From assembly GCA_030620095.1 (NCBI GenBank), contig JAUTXW010000329.1, positions 666,001-730,000 on the forward strand: a DNA stretch of 64,000 nt, written 5' to 3'. A program made the translations under genes and the position numbers. The stretch is from Kuschelorhynchus macadamiae (Eukaryota > Arthropoda > Insecta > Coleoptera > Curculionidae). This document shows, piece after piece, positions 1 to 12,036 of this stretch. The notes under the pieces are model-generated. The model saw only the letters and a program-made list of their open reading frames with translations. It was not told the DNA's origin and did no database searches. How positions within the stretch are numbered: the first letter of the stretch is position 1; every line of letters begins with the position of its first letter.

Positions 1-929
1 AAGCGCCTAATAATATAAACAAAGATGGCGAGTGGATATTTTCTCCTCTGAATCCGTCACAATTTCTACGGGCAATCAGAATCTCTGTAAATCCGAGTCT
101 GGCTGTGATCATTCTTTAATAATTCGTAAAAAGCACTGAAAGTCATTTGATAATAAGTAAATCCAACTTTACAGGGAAGTGTAGTCAGAAAGTTTAAATA
201 AAAAAACAATTAAAAAATTCTAAAACATCAATACAAAGATTGAGAAAAAAGTAGAAACACAATCTTAAGAACATGAAGATATAAGACCTATGACTACTGA
301 ACAGCATCATCTAAGGAATTAAATCGAAATTAAATTAATGCAAGTTTGTCCTGGTAGCCTCTGGTCCTGGTCAAATCTTGTAAGTCAATTTTTGAGCTAC
401 TTGTACTTACCTAATCGGATGAAACTTGAAAAGTATATACCTATGATATCCAAAATGTTGTAAAACCATTATTAAAATCATGTTTAAAAACAATACTGAT
501 ATCACTCTATATGAGCTTAAGTATTGACTAGAATTCGAACGAAGGTCGCAGGTTGTTACACAAGAATGCACTACCTTGAACTGCACTACTGAGTATTTAA
601 ACAGTCGACTGACTACACAAAAACAATTTAAACAGTCGACTGACTAAACAAAAAGCATTAAATATATGGCAGGTGCGGGGCGGTTGGTCAAAGCCTCTCT
701 AATGTTGACTGGCGGAGTTTCTTAAGTTCCATGCGATAGAGCGCGGTTTGGTTCTTTGGTTATTATCTGTATTTAATATAAGTCCCACCTTTTAGTTATT
801 ACATGGTTTCTAAAAACTAAAACGTTTTAAGTTTGTATTTTCGATATTAAGTTCAAATATCTTAATTTTGTTGTGAATGAACTTAATGCTATTTTGTTTT
901 ATATATTTAATAGTTGAAATTTTATTGAT
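1..929. other. No gene recognised
   Basis: AT-rich sequence with no convincing coding potential. The only structure seen is a short direct duplication at about 597-650 in which the motif AAACAGTCGACTGACTA is repeated, separated by an A/C-rich stretch. Confidence 0.5.
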
Positions 930-2985
930 TTATTGTGGTAAAAAGGTATTACAAAAATTTGTAGGGATTTTGTCTATTATCTTTTGAACATTTCAGATTT
1001 CGAGAAAGTACTCTCGAAAGTTAAAAAAATGGAATATATGTTTTCAAATGGAACACTCTGTATATTATTAGCTAGAATGAAAAGTCTTTTCATCCTGATT
1101 TCAAAAATATATAGTTTGTCGATATTTGGTTCAGCCGTATTCGAGTTATTTCAGTTTAAACATTCTCGTTTCAGTAAACGAGACTTCAGCCATATGCTCG
1201 ACTGCCTTGGTCATCCCTATGATGAAAAAATACGCTGGATGGCAATTGATTAAACAACTGTCGTTGTGGCAACCAAATACATAATTCTTCACATTTTTGT
1301 TATTTATGCATTAATGTGTTTGATATTAATTATTTAATTTTGCTGAAAATAAATGAAATGGTTTATTCTGAAGAAAGACGAGAAGTAATAAAAACTCTTT
1401 TATTCAAACGATAATAACGGTGCAAGAGTTAGAGTCGAATAACCGCGAATATACCCGGGCAAAAGAATTTCAATAAATGCAATCAAGAATATAATTAATC
1501 GTTTCGTTTTAACGTTTTACTGCATTTTTAAAATAAACCTGAGATATTTTTTAATTTCGTTTAAAATTACCATAATATTGTTTCCCCTTCTAGAAAATCC
1601 TGAAATATTCCATACTTGAAGCTCAAAATATTTCGGCAAGTCATGCCTATTAGCAAAATTCAAAATTTCATCCATATAAGTTCCGTCCAGTGCAAGAACT
1701 GACTGAAAAAAAGAGGCAAAGGCTTGAATTTTGTAATGAAATGTATCAAAGAATTCAGGACAATAACAATTTTTTGAACAATATAATATTCACCGATTTG
1801 GCGTCTTTCACAACAGCCGGTGTATACAACAAGAAAAATAAACATTTTTGGTCAAAATGCAAGGGGCTAAAATACTGTGGTGTGCTCAAAAATAAGGTGA
1901 TAGGACCAGTTATATATCAGGGATCTCTGACTGGCCAAAGTGTTTTCATTTCATTGAAACATAAATAGAGCAATTGCTAGATATTCCTGTCAGGCAATAT
2001 TTTGAGCTAATATGGCATCGAGACGATGCACCTCCACACGAGATCAAATTAGTAACCGATCACCTGAATGGTAAATACCCACGCTGGATAGGCAGACATG
2101 GAACTCTCAGATGGCCAGTGAACAGCCCGGCTTTGAATCCACTGGACATTTTTTGTAAGGATATTTGAAGAACAAGATTTATTATTATAGACCTCAAACT
2201 TTACAAACCATAATAGAGAAACTACAAAAGTATTTTTCAAATTGCGTTGAAAAAAGTTATTTTCATTAATTTATTGTTAAACATTTTCTTGTTCTTTCGT
2301 TGAATGACATTCCATTGTTAGAAATGTTTTCTATTTTTCCTTGAATGGAATCTTGTTGTTCGAAACGATTAATTATACTCTTGATTGTATTTATTGAAGG
2401 AATTCTTCTTCCCGGATACCTATATCCGCCGATATTCGACTGTAACTTTTACAACGTTATTGTCGTTTGAATAAATTGTTATTATTGTTTTATTACTTCT
2501 CGTTTTTCTTCCTCGGAATAACCCATTTGAATTATTTTCAACAAAATTAAATAATTAATATCAAACACATTACTTAGTTGGTTTCTATAACTACAGTTGT
2601 TGAACAAATACCATCCAGCGCATTTATGCATCATACAGATGACAAGGCAGACTTGACCATATCACCGATAATATGGCTGAAGTCTCGTTTTCCCATAACG
2701 ATAATGTTTAAAACTGAAATCGCTTGAAAATTTTTGAAATTAGGATGAAAAACCCTTTCATTCTAGCTAATAATATACGAGGTGTTCCATTTAAAAAAAT
2801 ACATGCCATATAATTTTTTGAATTTTCGAAAGTTACTTTTGGAAATCTGATTAACCAAAAGATAATAGATAAAAAACCCTACAACTTTGGTATTTAAAGC
2901 TTTTTTGCTAAATCCTATAATTACGGCTGTAAGTGGGTATCAAAATATAATGAATCACCCTGTACAAGGTTGTCAAAAATACGTG
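930..2985 (+). mobile_element. Tc1/mariner-like element with long inverted repeats
   Basis: The stretch at about 930-1508 reappears as a diverged inverted copy at about 2357-2985. Matching landmarks are CAATCAAGAATATAATTAAT near 1481 against its complement near 2367, ATTATTAGCTAGAATGAAA near 1066 against its complement near 2755, and a shared stretch ATTAATTATTTAATTTTG. The arms flank a decayed mariner-type transposase. The right outer end carries CACCCTGTAC; the left outer end is not sharply defined, so boundaries are approximate. Inverted repeats of roughly 570-620 bp are long for this superfamily. It could also be a fold-back element that captured a mariner copy. Confidence 0.6.
1600..2265 (+). 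pseudogene. Tc1/mariner-like transposase, decayed
   Basis: Conceptual translation in shifting frames gives a mariner-type order. First comes KFHPYKFRPVQELTEKKRQR, the end of the DNA-binding part. Then FTDLASF holds the first catalytic aspartate, although the residue after it is normally glutamate. Then WHRDDAPPH holds the second aspartate, and SPALNPLDIF the third acidic residue. The C-terminal part (KNKIYYYRPQTL, IIEKLQKYFSNC) is in another frame around 2168-2245. At least two frameshifts (near 1965 and 2165) and stops break it, and the N-terminal helix-turn-helix is not recognisable. The product would have cut and pasted the element; this copy cannot be active. Confidence 0.75.
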
Positions 2986-3508
2986 GCAATTAAAAGTTAA
3001 AATTTTTTAAGTAAATTACCCTATATTTTATTTTTTTTTATTTAAACTCTCCGTTAGAATCTAAACTTTTAGGGTTTTCAAAATGTTTATGAAATATCGT
3101 TTTTTTTTTCAAACATTACATTTTTATGGCAACTTTTTTAGAATATCTACATCGCTGTAGATATTCTAAAATATATATTTGCTACTACCTCTGTAACCGC
3201 TATAGTGACCGATTTGGCACCAAAGGAATGGCTATTCCGTCGATACCAAGTAAGCTTTGGGGTCCACCATTATCGTTTATTGTTTTTTAGTTTCTTTTTA
3301 ATAATGTCTGTATGGCGGATATCAATTTGAATTACTTATGTACAAAATGTTATAAATGAAATACCATTTTTGGCACCATAGGCAATATTTACGTATTCTG
3401 TCTGACAGTTCACTTACCAGAGGATAGCGTTATTTTACAGGGCAAATTGTCAACAAGTTCATTTTTTAAGGACTTCTTACATCTCTTACAACTTACGTAT
3501 TATATCAG

Positions 3509-3631
3509 TTATTAGGTGTAATTTAAGTAAAAAATATTCCATAATCAATGGAATATTTTGTATCACCCTGTACATTGGATAATCAGATCCATAATCAATG
3601 GAATATTTTTTACTGAAATTACACCTAATAA
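3509..3631. repeat. Short fold-back: 32-bp inverted repeat
   Basis: Positions 3509-3540 and 3600-3631 are reverse complements with a single mismatch; both contain the TTATTAGGTGTAATTT motif or its complement. The 59-bp spacer contains CACCCTGTAC and a second copy of ATAATCAATGGAATATTTT. This looks like a small MITE or the end of a larger one. Confidence 0.6.
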
Positions 3632-3639
3632 CTTATATA

Positions 3640-4890
3640 ACAGGATCTCAAATTGTTGGAAACAAACGGATTTTGTTATACAATTCGAACTCAAATTGCT
3701 TAAAATAATTAAATCATTTTCAGAATTTTTATACATTGGAAACGCAAAAAAAAACAATAATAAAGTGTTATATCATATAATCGTTACTTCCTTAAATAAC
3801 TAAGACACCAGATTATAACACATTTGCTTCGTGCACCGGCAGAATAACAAGAGTCAAGATGGTCCAAGAGATAAAGCAGACAGTTAAAAAGCGCTTCACT
3901 GACTCTCAAGTGGTCATTCAAACACCCAAGATTTCTTTTTATGCTGAATTGGGCATTTCATTAAATGCTAACGTACAGGAAAATGTTAAAAAAATACCAA
4001 CGGAGAGTAAAATTTGCCATAGTGAATAAGGACTTTTCATTCTAGATAATGTTTATAAGGGCTTATGTATTTTGAAGGAAATTTAATCAAAACCATATTA
4101 TTTTAAAATATGGCAATAAATTACAAATATTTTGTACAAGCCGGCATGCACCTGATAACTTAAAGATTTTGATGAATTTAGTTGTTTATTAACTATTTAA
4201 AAACTAATTGAAATGTTTATTTATTCATTATAAATTAATTATAGATTTTTTTATAGCTGATTTTTTATCTAGATACTATACATTCACATATTCTATATTA
4301 TTTCGTCAAATGCGTTTTTTTTAACACGGAAAGTATTAAGTTTTTTATTAATACACTCAAGTAGCGATTACAACAGTTCAGTAAAAAATTTTAAACAAAT
4401 AGCATACAACAAACAACACAGCCCTAAGCTAACTGATTCCTTAAAATTTCCTATTGTAAAAAGCTCAAGAAAGGATTCTAGATATATTCATTCACGACTA
4501 ACAAATATATTTATAGCTGTAAATTTCATAGACAAAGATTTCAATCAAAGATTTTCAAACATGTTAGAGATGTTAAAAAAAATTTCTACCAGAAAAAAGT
4601 TACTCAAAGTATTAACTAAATTAAATAAAAAAAAACCTCTGGCTTTCTTTTTATTACAATGGACAAACTCCTTTTACGAAACTTAATAAATATAAGGGAC
4701 TAAATATTTTTTTTATACTTATATTTGCTGATTACGGAAGGGCGGATTGGTGTTTGATCCAGTAACTTAATAGGAACTGGAAACACTAGCCCAATATCGG
4801 ATCGTCCACTGATATTCCCGACCGTTGTTTGAATAATCAAAAAACGCTCCGGACTAATTAAATATATTTATAAGAATTCTACATGAGGCT
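3640..4890. other. No gene recognised
   Basis: AT-rich spacer before the first ZMYM1-type hAT copy. Only short, unconvincing open frames; nothing recognisable on either strand. Confidence 0.5.
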
Positions 4891-4897
4891 TTAGAAC

Positions 4898-7427
4898 TAG
4901 GGGCGTGCGGTGAAATTTTAAGAAAGGGAAGCAAATTTTAAAAACCTAACTAACTAATGTAATTCGATTCTTCGATCATTTTTTGCAAATTTGTTAATGA
5001 TGTCATCATAAAAACGTCGATGCTCCGACATATTTTGGAGAAGTTTATTTTCAATGGACAACAGCGATGTATGCGAAAGTCTCTCCTGCCCCGTTGAATT
5101 TCTCACGAAATTTTGTATACGTTTAAGTGTTGAAAAATTGCGTTCTACTGATGAACGTGTGGCAGGTATTGTCAATACTAATTCACACAATTTTGACACT
5201 TCGGTGTAGGCATCTTCCAGCTCCTTGTCTTTTAAAAATTGTATTAGTTCCTTAGTGTTATTTTTTGCGCTAATGTCATCAGTTTCGTAAATCACTTTTA
5301 GTTCAGATCGCAGTAACACTCGGCCGAGGAACTGGCCATAATGAAGAAGAAGAGATTTAAACGCATCTTCTGGAAAAGTGTTTCCTTTAAATGCATCAAA
5401 ATTGCAGAGACGCTTGGCTTGTGGCTCTACATTTAACGTCATCGTTTTCTCCCAAAATAGATCAAAGTCATCTCTTTTTTGGCTTAACATGGACTTCAAA
5501 TCATCCACTTTTTTAGACAAAAAGCAATATCATTTGTTTTAGTTTGTAATATATTAAAAACATTGTCCGAGAATGGAAATATTTCTGAAAATATGTTCAA
5601 CAAATAATTAAAATTAAAATTTCGTTTCAAACAGTCCAAAAACCCCCTCGAACTATTTATTGCTTTTGAGTTCCACGTTTCATTATTTTCTATTATATTC
5701 TCAAATAGTTCAATCAGTGATTCACGATTTTCAGATACTGTTAACACAAGTCTTCCTTTATAGTTCCACCCAGTAGGAGCTACTTTGGGTTTGTGTACAA
5801 TCGAGTCCAAAGCTTGTGTACGTTTTGTAGACTTTGGAAAAAAAGGCAGCCATGCCACTTAAGTAACGAAAAATACTTTACACTCTTTAATGTGATTGAT
5901 GGACTGGGATAAAACTAAATTTAATTTATTAGCAAAACAATGGACAAACACAGCACTTGAGAAAGTTTCTCGAACTTTAGCTTGCAGACTCTCTAATTGT
6001 CCTGCCGTCACTGTAGCTCCATCATAGCTTTGAGCAACTCATTTTTTCTCTCCATTAATTTCTTTAGTAACGTTATAAACTACGGTATATAATGCATCTG
6101 CTGTACGATTTTCGGACACATTCTTAAAACCTAAAAGTCGCTCTTGAATACTTCCGTCCGTTTTAACTTAGCGTATTACTATAGATAATTGGCTAAAATT
6201 AGTGATATCAGTTGTTTCGTCCAGAACAATAGCAATGAACCGCGCCTTGCCAATCTCCTGCTTAATTATTTTTAGAATAATGGTTGCAACAGCGGAAATT
6301 AAATCATTCTGGATTCGATTCGACGTTCCCAAAAAAAACGCTAGACTGCTCTAAATGATTTTTTAAGCAATCATCATATTTAGCCATTAAACTAAGTAAA
6401 TCTTGAAAATTTCCTCTATTTGAAGAAACCCTGGTTTCGTTATGACCTCTAAATCCCTATTCGTGCTGTCCTAGAAAACAAACAACATCGATAAGTCTTC
6501 TTAATATTTGCTTATTTTTATCGACTGGTTCATTGTGTTAGCGGTGACTAATTTCCAACTGACTTTTTCTTTTATGACGGGCTGTAAATGCGCTTTGGAC
6601 ATAATGTGTCTTTTTACAGCTTTATGGAAATTGTTTAAACCGGAAAAACCAGTTTTATTCCAGAGACCTTTTTCATTTTCAAAAAGTAAACATGGCCAAC
6701 AAAATAATTTACTTATATTTTCACACCTTGTTAGCCATTTAAATTTTTCGTATTGTTTTTCCGGATAAAAATGTCTAATACAGTTTTTCATTTTTGTGGT
6801 TAAATTTTTCATAGGCGGTTTTGCCCTTTCTTTGGAAATTATTTGAAGCTTATCAGCGAAATTTAATGTTGATCCTTTCATTATTAAGACACACACCACA
6901 CATTCACACACACTCTTCTTACTAAATTCTTCAACATTTTCAACGCTATTACCGACAGCCGAAGTTGACGGTATTTGCATATCCACGTCCGTATTATTGT
7001 CTTCCATATGGCACCGTGCACGACGCGAGGTACGTATCACACAACACACAGATAGCCGTTCAAACAAAGAACCTACTCCAACGATAGCTTACGCCAACAC
7101 TTAAAGCACGCGACTGAAATGCAAAAATTGCAAACAGCCGGTGGAAAGTTCAATAACCTCTGGCTCGATTCACAGCAAATCAAGCATACAGGACTTGGCT
7201 GCAGAGAAGCTAGCGGCCCGCATAGGTTCTATTCGATATTCTATTGTGGCTGGGTCGGAGTCAAGGCCGCATTTATTATGGGCTTGATAATTAAGAAAAC
7301 ATTTTAGCATTTTTAATATAAACTAAATAATGGTTTCCTATTTCAAAAATTACATTTTAGAAGATATTTTGTAATTTTTTTTTGGGGAAGCACTGCTTCC
7401 CTTGCTTCCATGGACTGCACGCCCCTG
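4898..7427 (-). mobile_element. hAT element, ZMYM1-like family, copy 1
   Basis: The left end reads TAGGGGCGTGCGG and the right end, on the complement, CAGGGGCGTGCAGTCC, so the termini match imperfectly, as usual in hAT elements. Both ends continue into a GGGAAGCA motif. The interior is about 2.5 kb and holds a broken hAT transposase on the minus strand. A clean 8-bp target duplication is not visible (TTTAGAAC on the left; the nearest right-hand match is shifted and only partial). A second member of the same family lies at 24715-27333. Confidence 0.8.
4954..7067 (-). pseudogene. hAT transposase (ZMYM1/TTF-finger type), copy 1
   Basis: Read on the minus strand, the N-terminal block (7067-6501) shows an acidic/serine leader with MEDNNTDVDMQIPSTSA, then a TTF-like zinc finger around WLTRCENISKLFCWPCLLFE, then SGLNNFHKAVKRHIMSKAH. 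The central RNase H-like part (about 6450-5880) is shredded by frameshifts. The C-terminal blocks (5858-5496 and 5520-4954) carry the hAT dimerisation region with LTIPATRSSVERNFSTLKRI. Vertebrate ZMYM1 and many insect proteins of unknown function share this architecture. The 5858-5496 and 5520-4954 blocks overlap in different frames, so there is a frameshift near 5510. The product would be a nuclear DNA transposase; this copy is dead. Confidence 0.8.
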
Positions 7428-8310
7428 TAATTAGAATACTGACAACCAATGCCTCAGCAAATTTAAATTCGAAAGTGGAATACACCAAAGATCTAATAAG
7501 GTATGGAATCGCTAAGGTAACATAATATAAAAGGGAAATGTGTGTAAATATTGACATTTTTTGGGCGGGCCCGAATTGAGCATCGTTCGAGGGACTAAGT
7601 CTTATCTACCTGATTCTTAGAAAAATATTTCGACCTAATTCCACCCCTAGTTACCTACCAAAATATTAGTTATAAGTATGCATTATACATAAGTAAAATA
7701 CGTATTTATATGTATATGTAGGTATACAATGTATGTATACACACACATTATACTATGTATGTATACTTACTTACACATTATAGTATCTCCCTTATTTTTT
7801 AAAGATAGAGGGTTGCGGTTTTCGCGATAGATATTACTTTTTTGTTGTGGGCTCTCAAAAAATATATACACGTATGCAGTTATTTTCGAAAACAAGTTCA
7901 AAATTCGAGATTTTATAAAATTTTCTTTTGTGTCGTATATAAAACATACATTGATTGGGCGAGAATGATACATTAGGACATAACAAATTTAATAGCACAA
8001 CAAATAATACAACACTTTTGTAATTATATGGGTTACCTCTGCTGCTGATTGCCAAAATTTCAAACAATAAATATTACCTTAGGTTTTATGTACATTTCTT
8101 TCCAAATAAACTACCTTTCATATGATGTACCCCGGCTGTAATCTTGTTTTTCTAGGATATCAGATAAAAGTAAAAAAAAGTACTTTCATTTAAACTTATA
8201 ATAAGCAGGGCGTACGCGCCACCTGGTTTCGACTGTAGACGCTGCGGCCATAGTCTTCTCGGGGCAGCCTAGTCGCAGTCGCTGAAGCATTTCAAGTGCT
8301 TAGCGACCTC
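7428..8310. other. Spacer without recognised gene
   Basis: Contains a degenerate TA/CA-rich microsatellite around 7690-7780 with repeated ATGTATGTATAC motifs. No supported coding sequence. Confidence 0.45.
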
Positions 8311-8314
8311 AAAA

Positions 8315-8416
8315 ATGTTATTTACAGCTTCAGAACACGAAAAACTGATGGAAAGCGTTGCAAAGTATCATTGCCTTTATGATCTCGAAGTCAAACAATT
8401 AAAAGTTCAATATTAA
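8315..8416 (+). pseudogene. MADF-domain-like fragment
   Basis: An ATG at 8315 opens a short frame whose product reads EHEKLMESVAKYHCLYDLEV and stops at 8416. The pattern of an L..(S/A)V...(H/P)CLYD helix resembles the start of a MADF (Myb/SANT-like, DNA-binding) domain. A one-base shift allows continuation with KEKLSQVAKKASE to about 8500. MADF proteins occur both as insect regulators and as the second protein of PIF/Harbinger transposons. No Harbinger transposase is seen nearby. The match is by eye and short. Confidence 0.35.
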
Positions 8417-8419
8417 AGA

Positions 8420-9795
8420 AAAATTGAGTCAAGTGGCTAAAAAAGCATCCGAAACTCTACGAGCTTCTTCTTTTTTCACTAATAAGTCCAACAACAATAT
8501 CTTCTTATTTCTTGAAATATTATGAAGAAAACGACTTACCTACTTTTAAAGAGAGCGCACGTGATTGACACCTCATAGGTAACTGATGTTACTTTATTAC
8601 TCGCTACCGGCAGACGCATCGCGCCGGCCGCTTCATAAGCAAGGCACCTTAAGATGGTAAGCGGGCGGGCGGTTATGGCCGGGCGTGGAATGTATCGCCT
8701 AGAATAAAGTCATAGGTTAGACATTTTTAGTAAAATTCATCATAAGACAATGGTACTTAGCTCGTCATGATAATCAACAACTCAAATTCGTTGATCATAA
8801 TATCGTCTCTGGAGCGCTTGCCCCTAGTTATGTTTGATTAGTTCGCGAAAATGATTTAACTGATTATCTGTATTAATTTCTTGGTTAACCTATCGACTGG
8901 CGACTGAGACTCAAGTTAGGTTTTTTCAGATTGTAAAAATTATATAACTGATATGTTTTTGTGTCGAGAAGAACTATTTTAACATTTTCAACAATCTTTA
9001 TATGCGATGCGAGAAAGAGGTTTTGAAGGCTGTGTATGAGCTGGAACTCAGCAAAGGAGGTGGACTTGACAAATTGTCTTTTGTATTCAGAAAGTAATGC
9101 TCTAAAGTAATGTGTAAACTCATTTCGTGCAAGGTTGGTTCTCCTTTTTAATCGCTCTCCCAGTTTGGGCGAATATATCCCTCGCCTCCCTCCAACGCTT
9201 TTTAGGAGAAATAAAACATTAGTAATGAGAATAAATCAGAAAAATCATAAGTTAATCAATTTCATAAGATAGCGTCTATCCAAAAACCAAAAACCTTGAC
9301 GAAAGCGTACGTTTGGCTGACTTCCTAAAGGTGTCATGACTAGGGTTGGGTATATTATCGATGATAACCAAAATAAGGTAAGGATTTTTTTTTCAATTCA
9401 TCAAAAGGCAGCACCATTACATATTTCAAAAATCAAACTTGCATCGCCCAAGGATATTATATACACAACAGTCCTTAACATGTGGCCTTAAATGTCTTTG
9501 GGATTTAGGTATCTAATTCGATTCTAAACTTATTTTCCAGCTACATGTTGATTTTGTCGTTGATTCCGCCTTCAAAATATTAGGTTATATTAGAGGAAAT
9601 GCAAGCTCATTAGCGATGTCAAACCACTTATTTGTTTATATAATTTTTACGTTCTAAGAAAACTTAATTTGTATGTAATATGTATTTTTCTTGTCTAAAA
9701 TTTTCCATAACTTAGTATCAAGTCCTGATTTTCATACAAGACCTTAAATCAGTTATTGGGGATGAGTATAAACAAGGTTTCTTAAATCTTCAGTT
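8420..9795. other. No gene recognised
   Basis: A locally GC-richer patch lies at about 8590-8700 (repeated GGGC/GCCG motifs) in an AT-rich surround. Neither coding potential nor a known element end could be supported. Confidence 0.4.
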
Positions 9796-9799
9796 TGAG

Positions 9800-9866
9800 C
9801 TTCCTGGGCCAGTGGTAGGGTCCTCGACTTTGGATTTAACGTATGTGTGTTTCAATTCCCGTTCAG
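9800..9866 (+). repeat. tRNA-derived SINE-like fragment
   Basis: GGGCCAGTGGTAGGGTCC near 9806 resembles a pol III A box with its D-arm context. About 45 bases downstream GTTTCAATTCCCG resembles a B box. Between them, CCTCGACTTTGGATTTAACG looks like an anticodon-arm region. Such heads are typical of tRNA-derived insect SINEs. The stem pairing is degraded, so this is not annotated as a functional tRNA. No clear tail or flanking duplication was identified. Confidence 0.4.
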
Positions 9867-10163
9867 ATAATGACTTTTTTTTAACCAAACTTATAATTAA
9901 CAAAAATGTGGATTATAAACTTATGTTAGGATAGGATTGGTTAGGTTCGCTTTAAAGAAAGAGCGCTCTGGTAAGCCAATTTTATGAGGATTTAACGAAA
10001 TTCCAGTTCTATATTCCAAGGAGGATAGGAGGTTTTTTTTTAACAAAAACCTATACTGTTAGCTGGATCTGTCTCGTTAGCGTTAGGTTAGCTCAGGTTC
10101 GTCGATAAAACCATCATTAAAGCCATAAAATCGCATGATAATTTAAACTCAAGTCACCCAAAA

Positions 10164-10376
10164 TCAGATTTCACAAACGCGTGCACTATAAAGTGATGTA
10201 ATTTGATTTAAAGTCCTGTGATATTCTTCTATTATATCATATTCGTGTTCCTCAAAGGTCTCTAGGGTTGGCTGGTGGATATAATTAAATTGCTGACTTC
10301 TGCTCCAGCTGGAACAATTTGTCAGCTCATTCTGTGGCGCACTTAATGCACTAGTCGAACTCTTGTTCCTATCCAC
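10164..10376 (-). CDS. Unidentified ORF of 70 codons
   Basis: The minus-strand frame starts at 10376 and ends at 10164. The product is rich in S, E, Q and Y (for example TFEEHEYDIIEEYHRTLNQ) and lacks the I/Y/K/N low-complexity look of chance ORFs in this window. A CATCCAG just upstream could serve as a splice acceptor. It may be one exon of a decayed transposon protein. No domain recognised. Confidence 0.25.
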   Translation of the reverse strand: MDRNKSSTSALSAPQNELTNCSSWSRSQQFNYIHQPTLETFEEHEYDIIEEYHRTLNQITSLYSARVCEI

Positions 10377-10379
10377 TGG

Positions 10380-11990
10380 ATGCAGATTTTTGATTTTTAG
10401 TTAAAAGTATTAAATTGCAAGGCATATTTCCCGTCTCCCCTCAGATCCGTTCCAAACCACTTATTGTAAAACTTTTCTGGAATAATATTTAAAAAAAAAT
10501 ATTATGAGGCATAGTTACGATCTTTTGAGTTCTGCTAATTTATTATTATTAGCTATCAACATAGTATCTTTTGTTTATCAAAATTTGACTTTGATTTTGA
10601 ATTTGGATCACAGGTTTTGTCTTGTAAGTTGTTATTTGGAAGATTAATTATTAACACAATTTTGTGGACGTGTATGTGGAATATATATATATATATATAG
10701 TGTTGATGTTGCTCTTTTTATTTTCGACCATTCAGGGTTGGTCTTCATCAGTAATATTTTTTTTTGTGTCGAAAGAAGGAATTTTCGTTTTTCTTGTTTA
10801 TTATATCCTCCAAAGCTCTAGACAAATAACATTTACATCGAACACACTTAAAAACAAAAATGGTACGTCAATATTCACTAAAATTATACGTTTCACATAG
10901 TGTCGTGTCGAATGAAACTTTTCGTAATCGACAATTAGTATGAGGTGAGGACAGATTATCTGAAAATATAAAAAATATTTCAAAAATTAAGATTTTAAAT
11001 ATCTGTTTTTGGCACGAACTATTTATTGTCTTGTCAATAGTACAGTCAATTATTCGTCCATTCAAAAATACACATTTTTATAACATTTGTTATTTTACAT
11101 TTATATATTATACATCCCCAAACTTTTATTTGAAGGGACGAGGCGTGCATTAATATGTTTAAAGCATCTTTACATATTTTATTAAAACTTTTATTGGAAA
11201 AAATTAAAACAACTTTTTGATAATAATTAATTCGTAAATATTATTTTTACTTCAATTTATATTTTATGTTAGCTATGTTTATGAGACTATGAAGTTTTGA
11301 GGAAAAAATATGCAATGTTTTTTTTCGAAATTAATATAGTTTCCATCTAGGGTGTTTGAGTATATTAAAGTGATAATACAAAATCCATGTCCTTAATACC
11401 TATAGGAAAATTCATTTTTGTATATTAGTTGAACACGTCTTTTAGCATAATTTTAATTTCAGAAGCGCCTTAACGAGATTCCAAACTATTTCAGAAATTC
11501 ACGCTCCCCAGGAACGTAAAGTATTCAGTTGGAATATAGAGATCGATACATTTTAGGATTCAGAAACATGCTCGGCTAAGCTTCGAGGTAGATAGGGGAA
11601 TTAATTTTTCTTATGTTTTGAGTCCGTGCGCGGTGATACTGAGAATACTATCTAGTGGTTGCAAAAAAAATCTGGTAAATCTTTTATATGACGCAACGAT
11701 TTTATTCTGCAAAAAAAGATGTTTTCATTAATGTCGGTTTGCGAAAATACCGTGGCGTGCAGTTGGCAATAATAAATCACTATGTTCTAAAAATTACTTA
11801 CCCCTTGCCTTAATGGTGCTTATATCAGTATATCCATAAACAGCGGGTTTGAACCTAATTTAAAGTAACTTAAACTCACGTTCAACGAGACGGTCTTATT
11901 TTAAAAACGTATAATACAATATTGTCATAGAAATTGGGTGTTCGCTTTATGTTCGTAACAGATCACTTTCTAGTTTTACTGCAAAACGAC
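10380..11990. other. No gene recognised
   Basis: AT-rich sequence with a short (TA)n tract near 10681-10700. Open frames here are short and overlap each other on both strands without recognisable motifs. Confidence 0.45.
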
Positions 11991-12036
11991 ATTGTTTTTA
12001 ACTTTCACTAACCCCAAATAATACACCACTTTAACA

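Noticed and set aside
9800..9866. A functional tRNA gene
   Set aside because: A- and B-box-like motifs exist, but acceptor and T stems do not pair convincingly; it fits a SINE head better.
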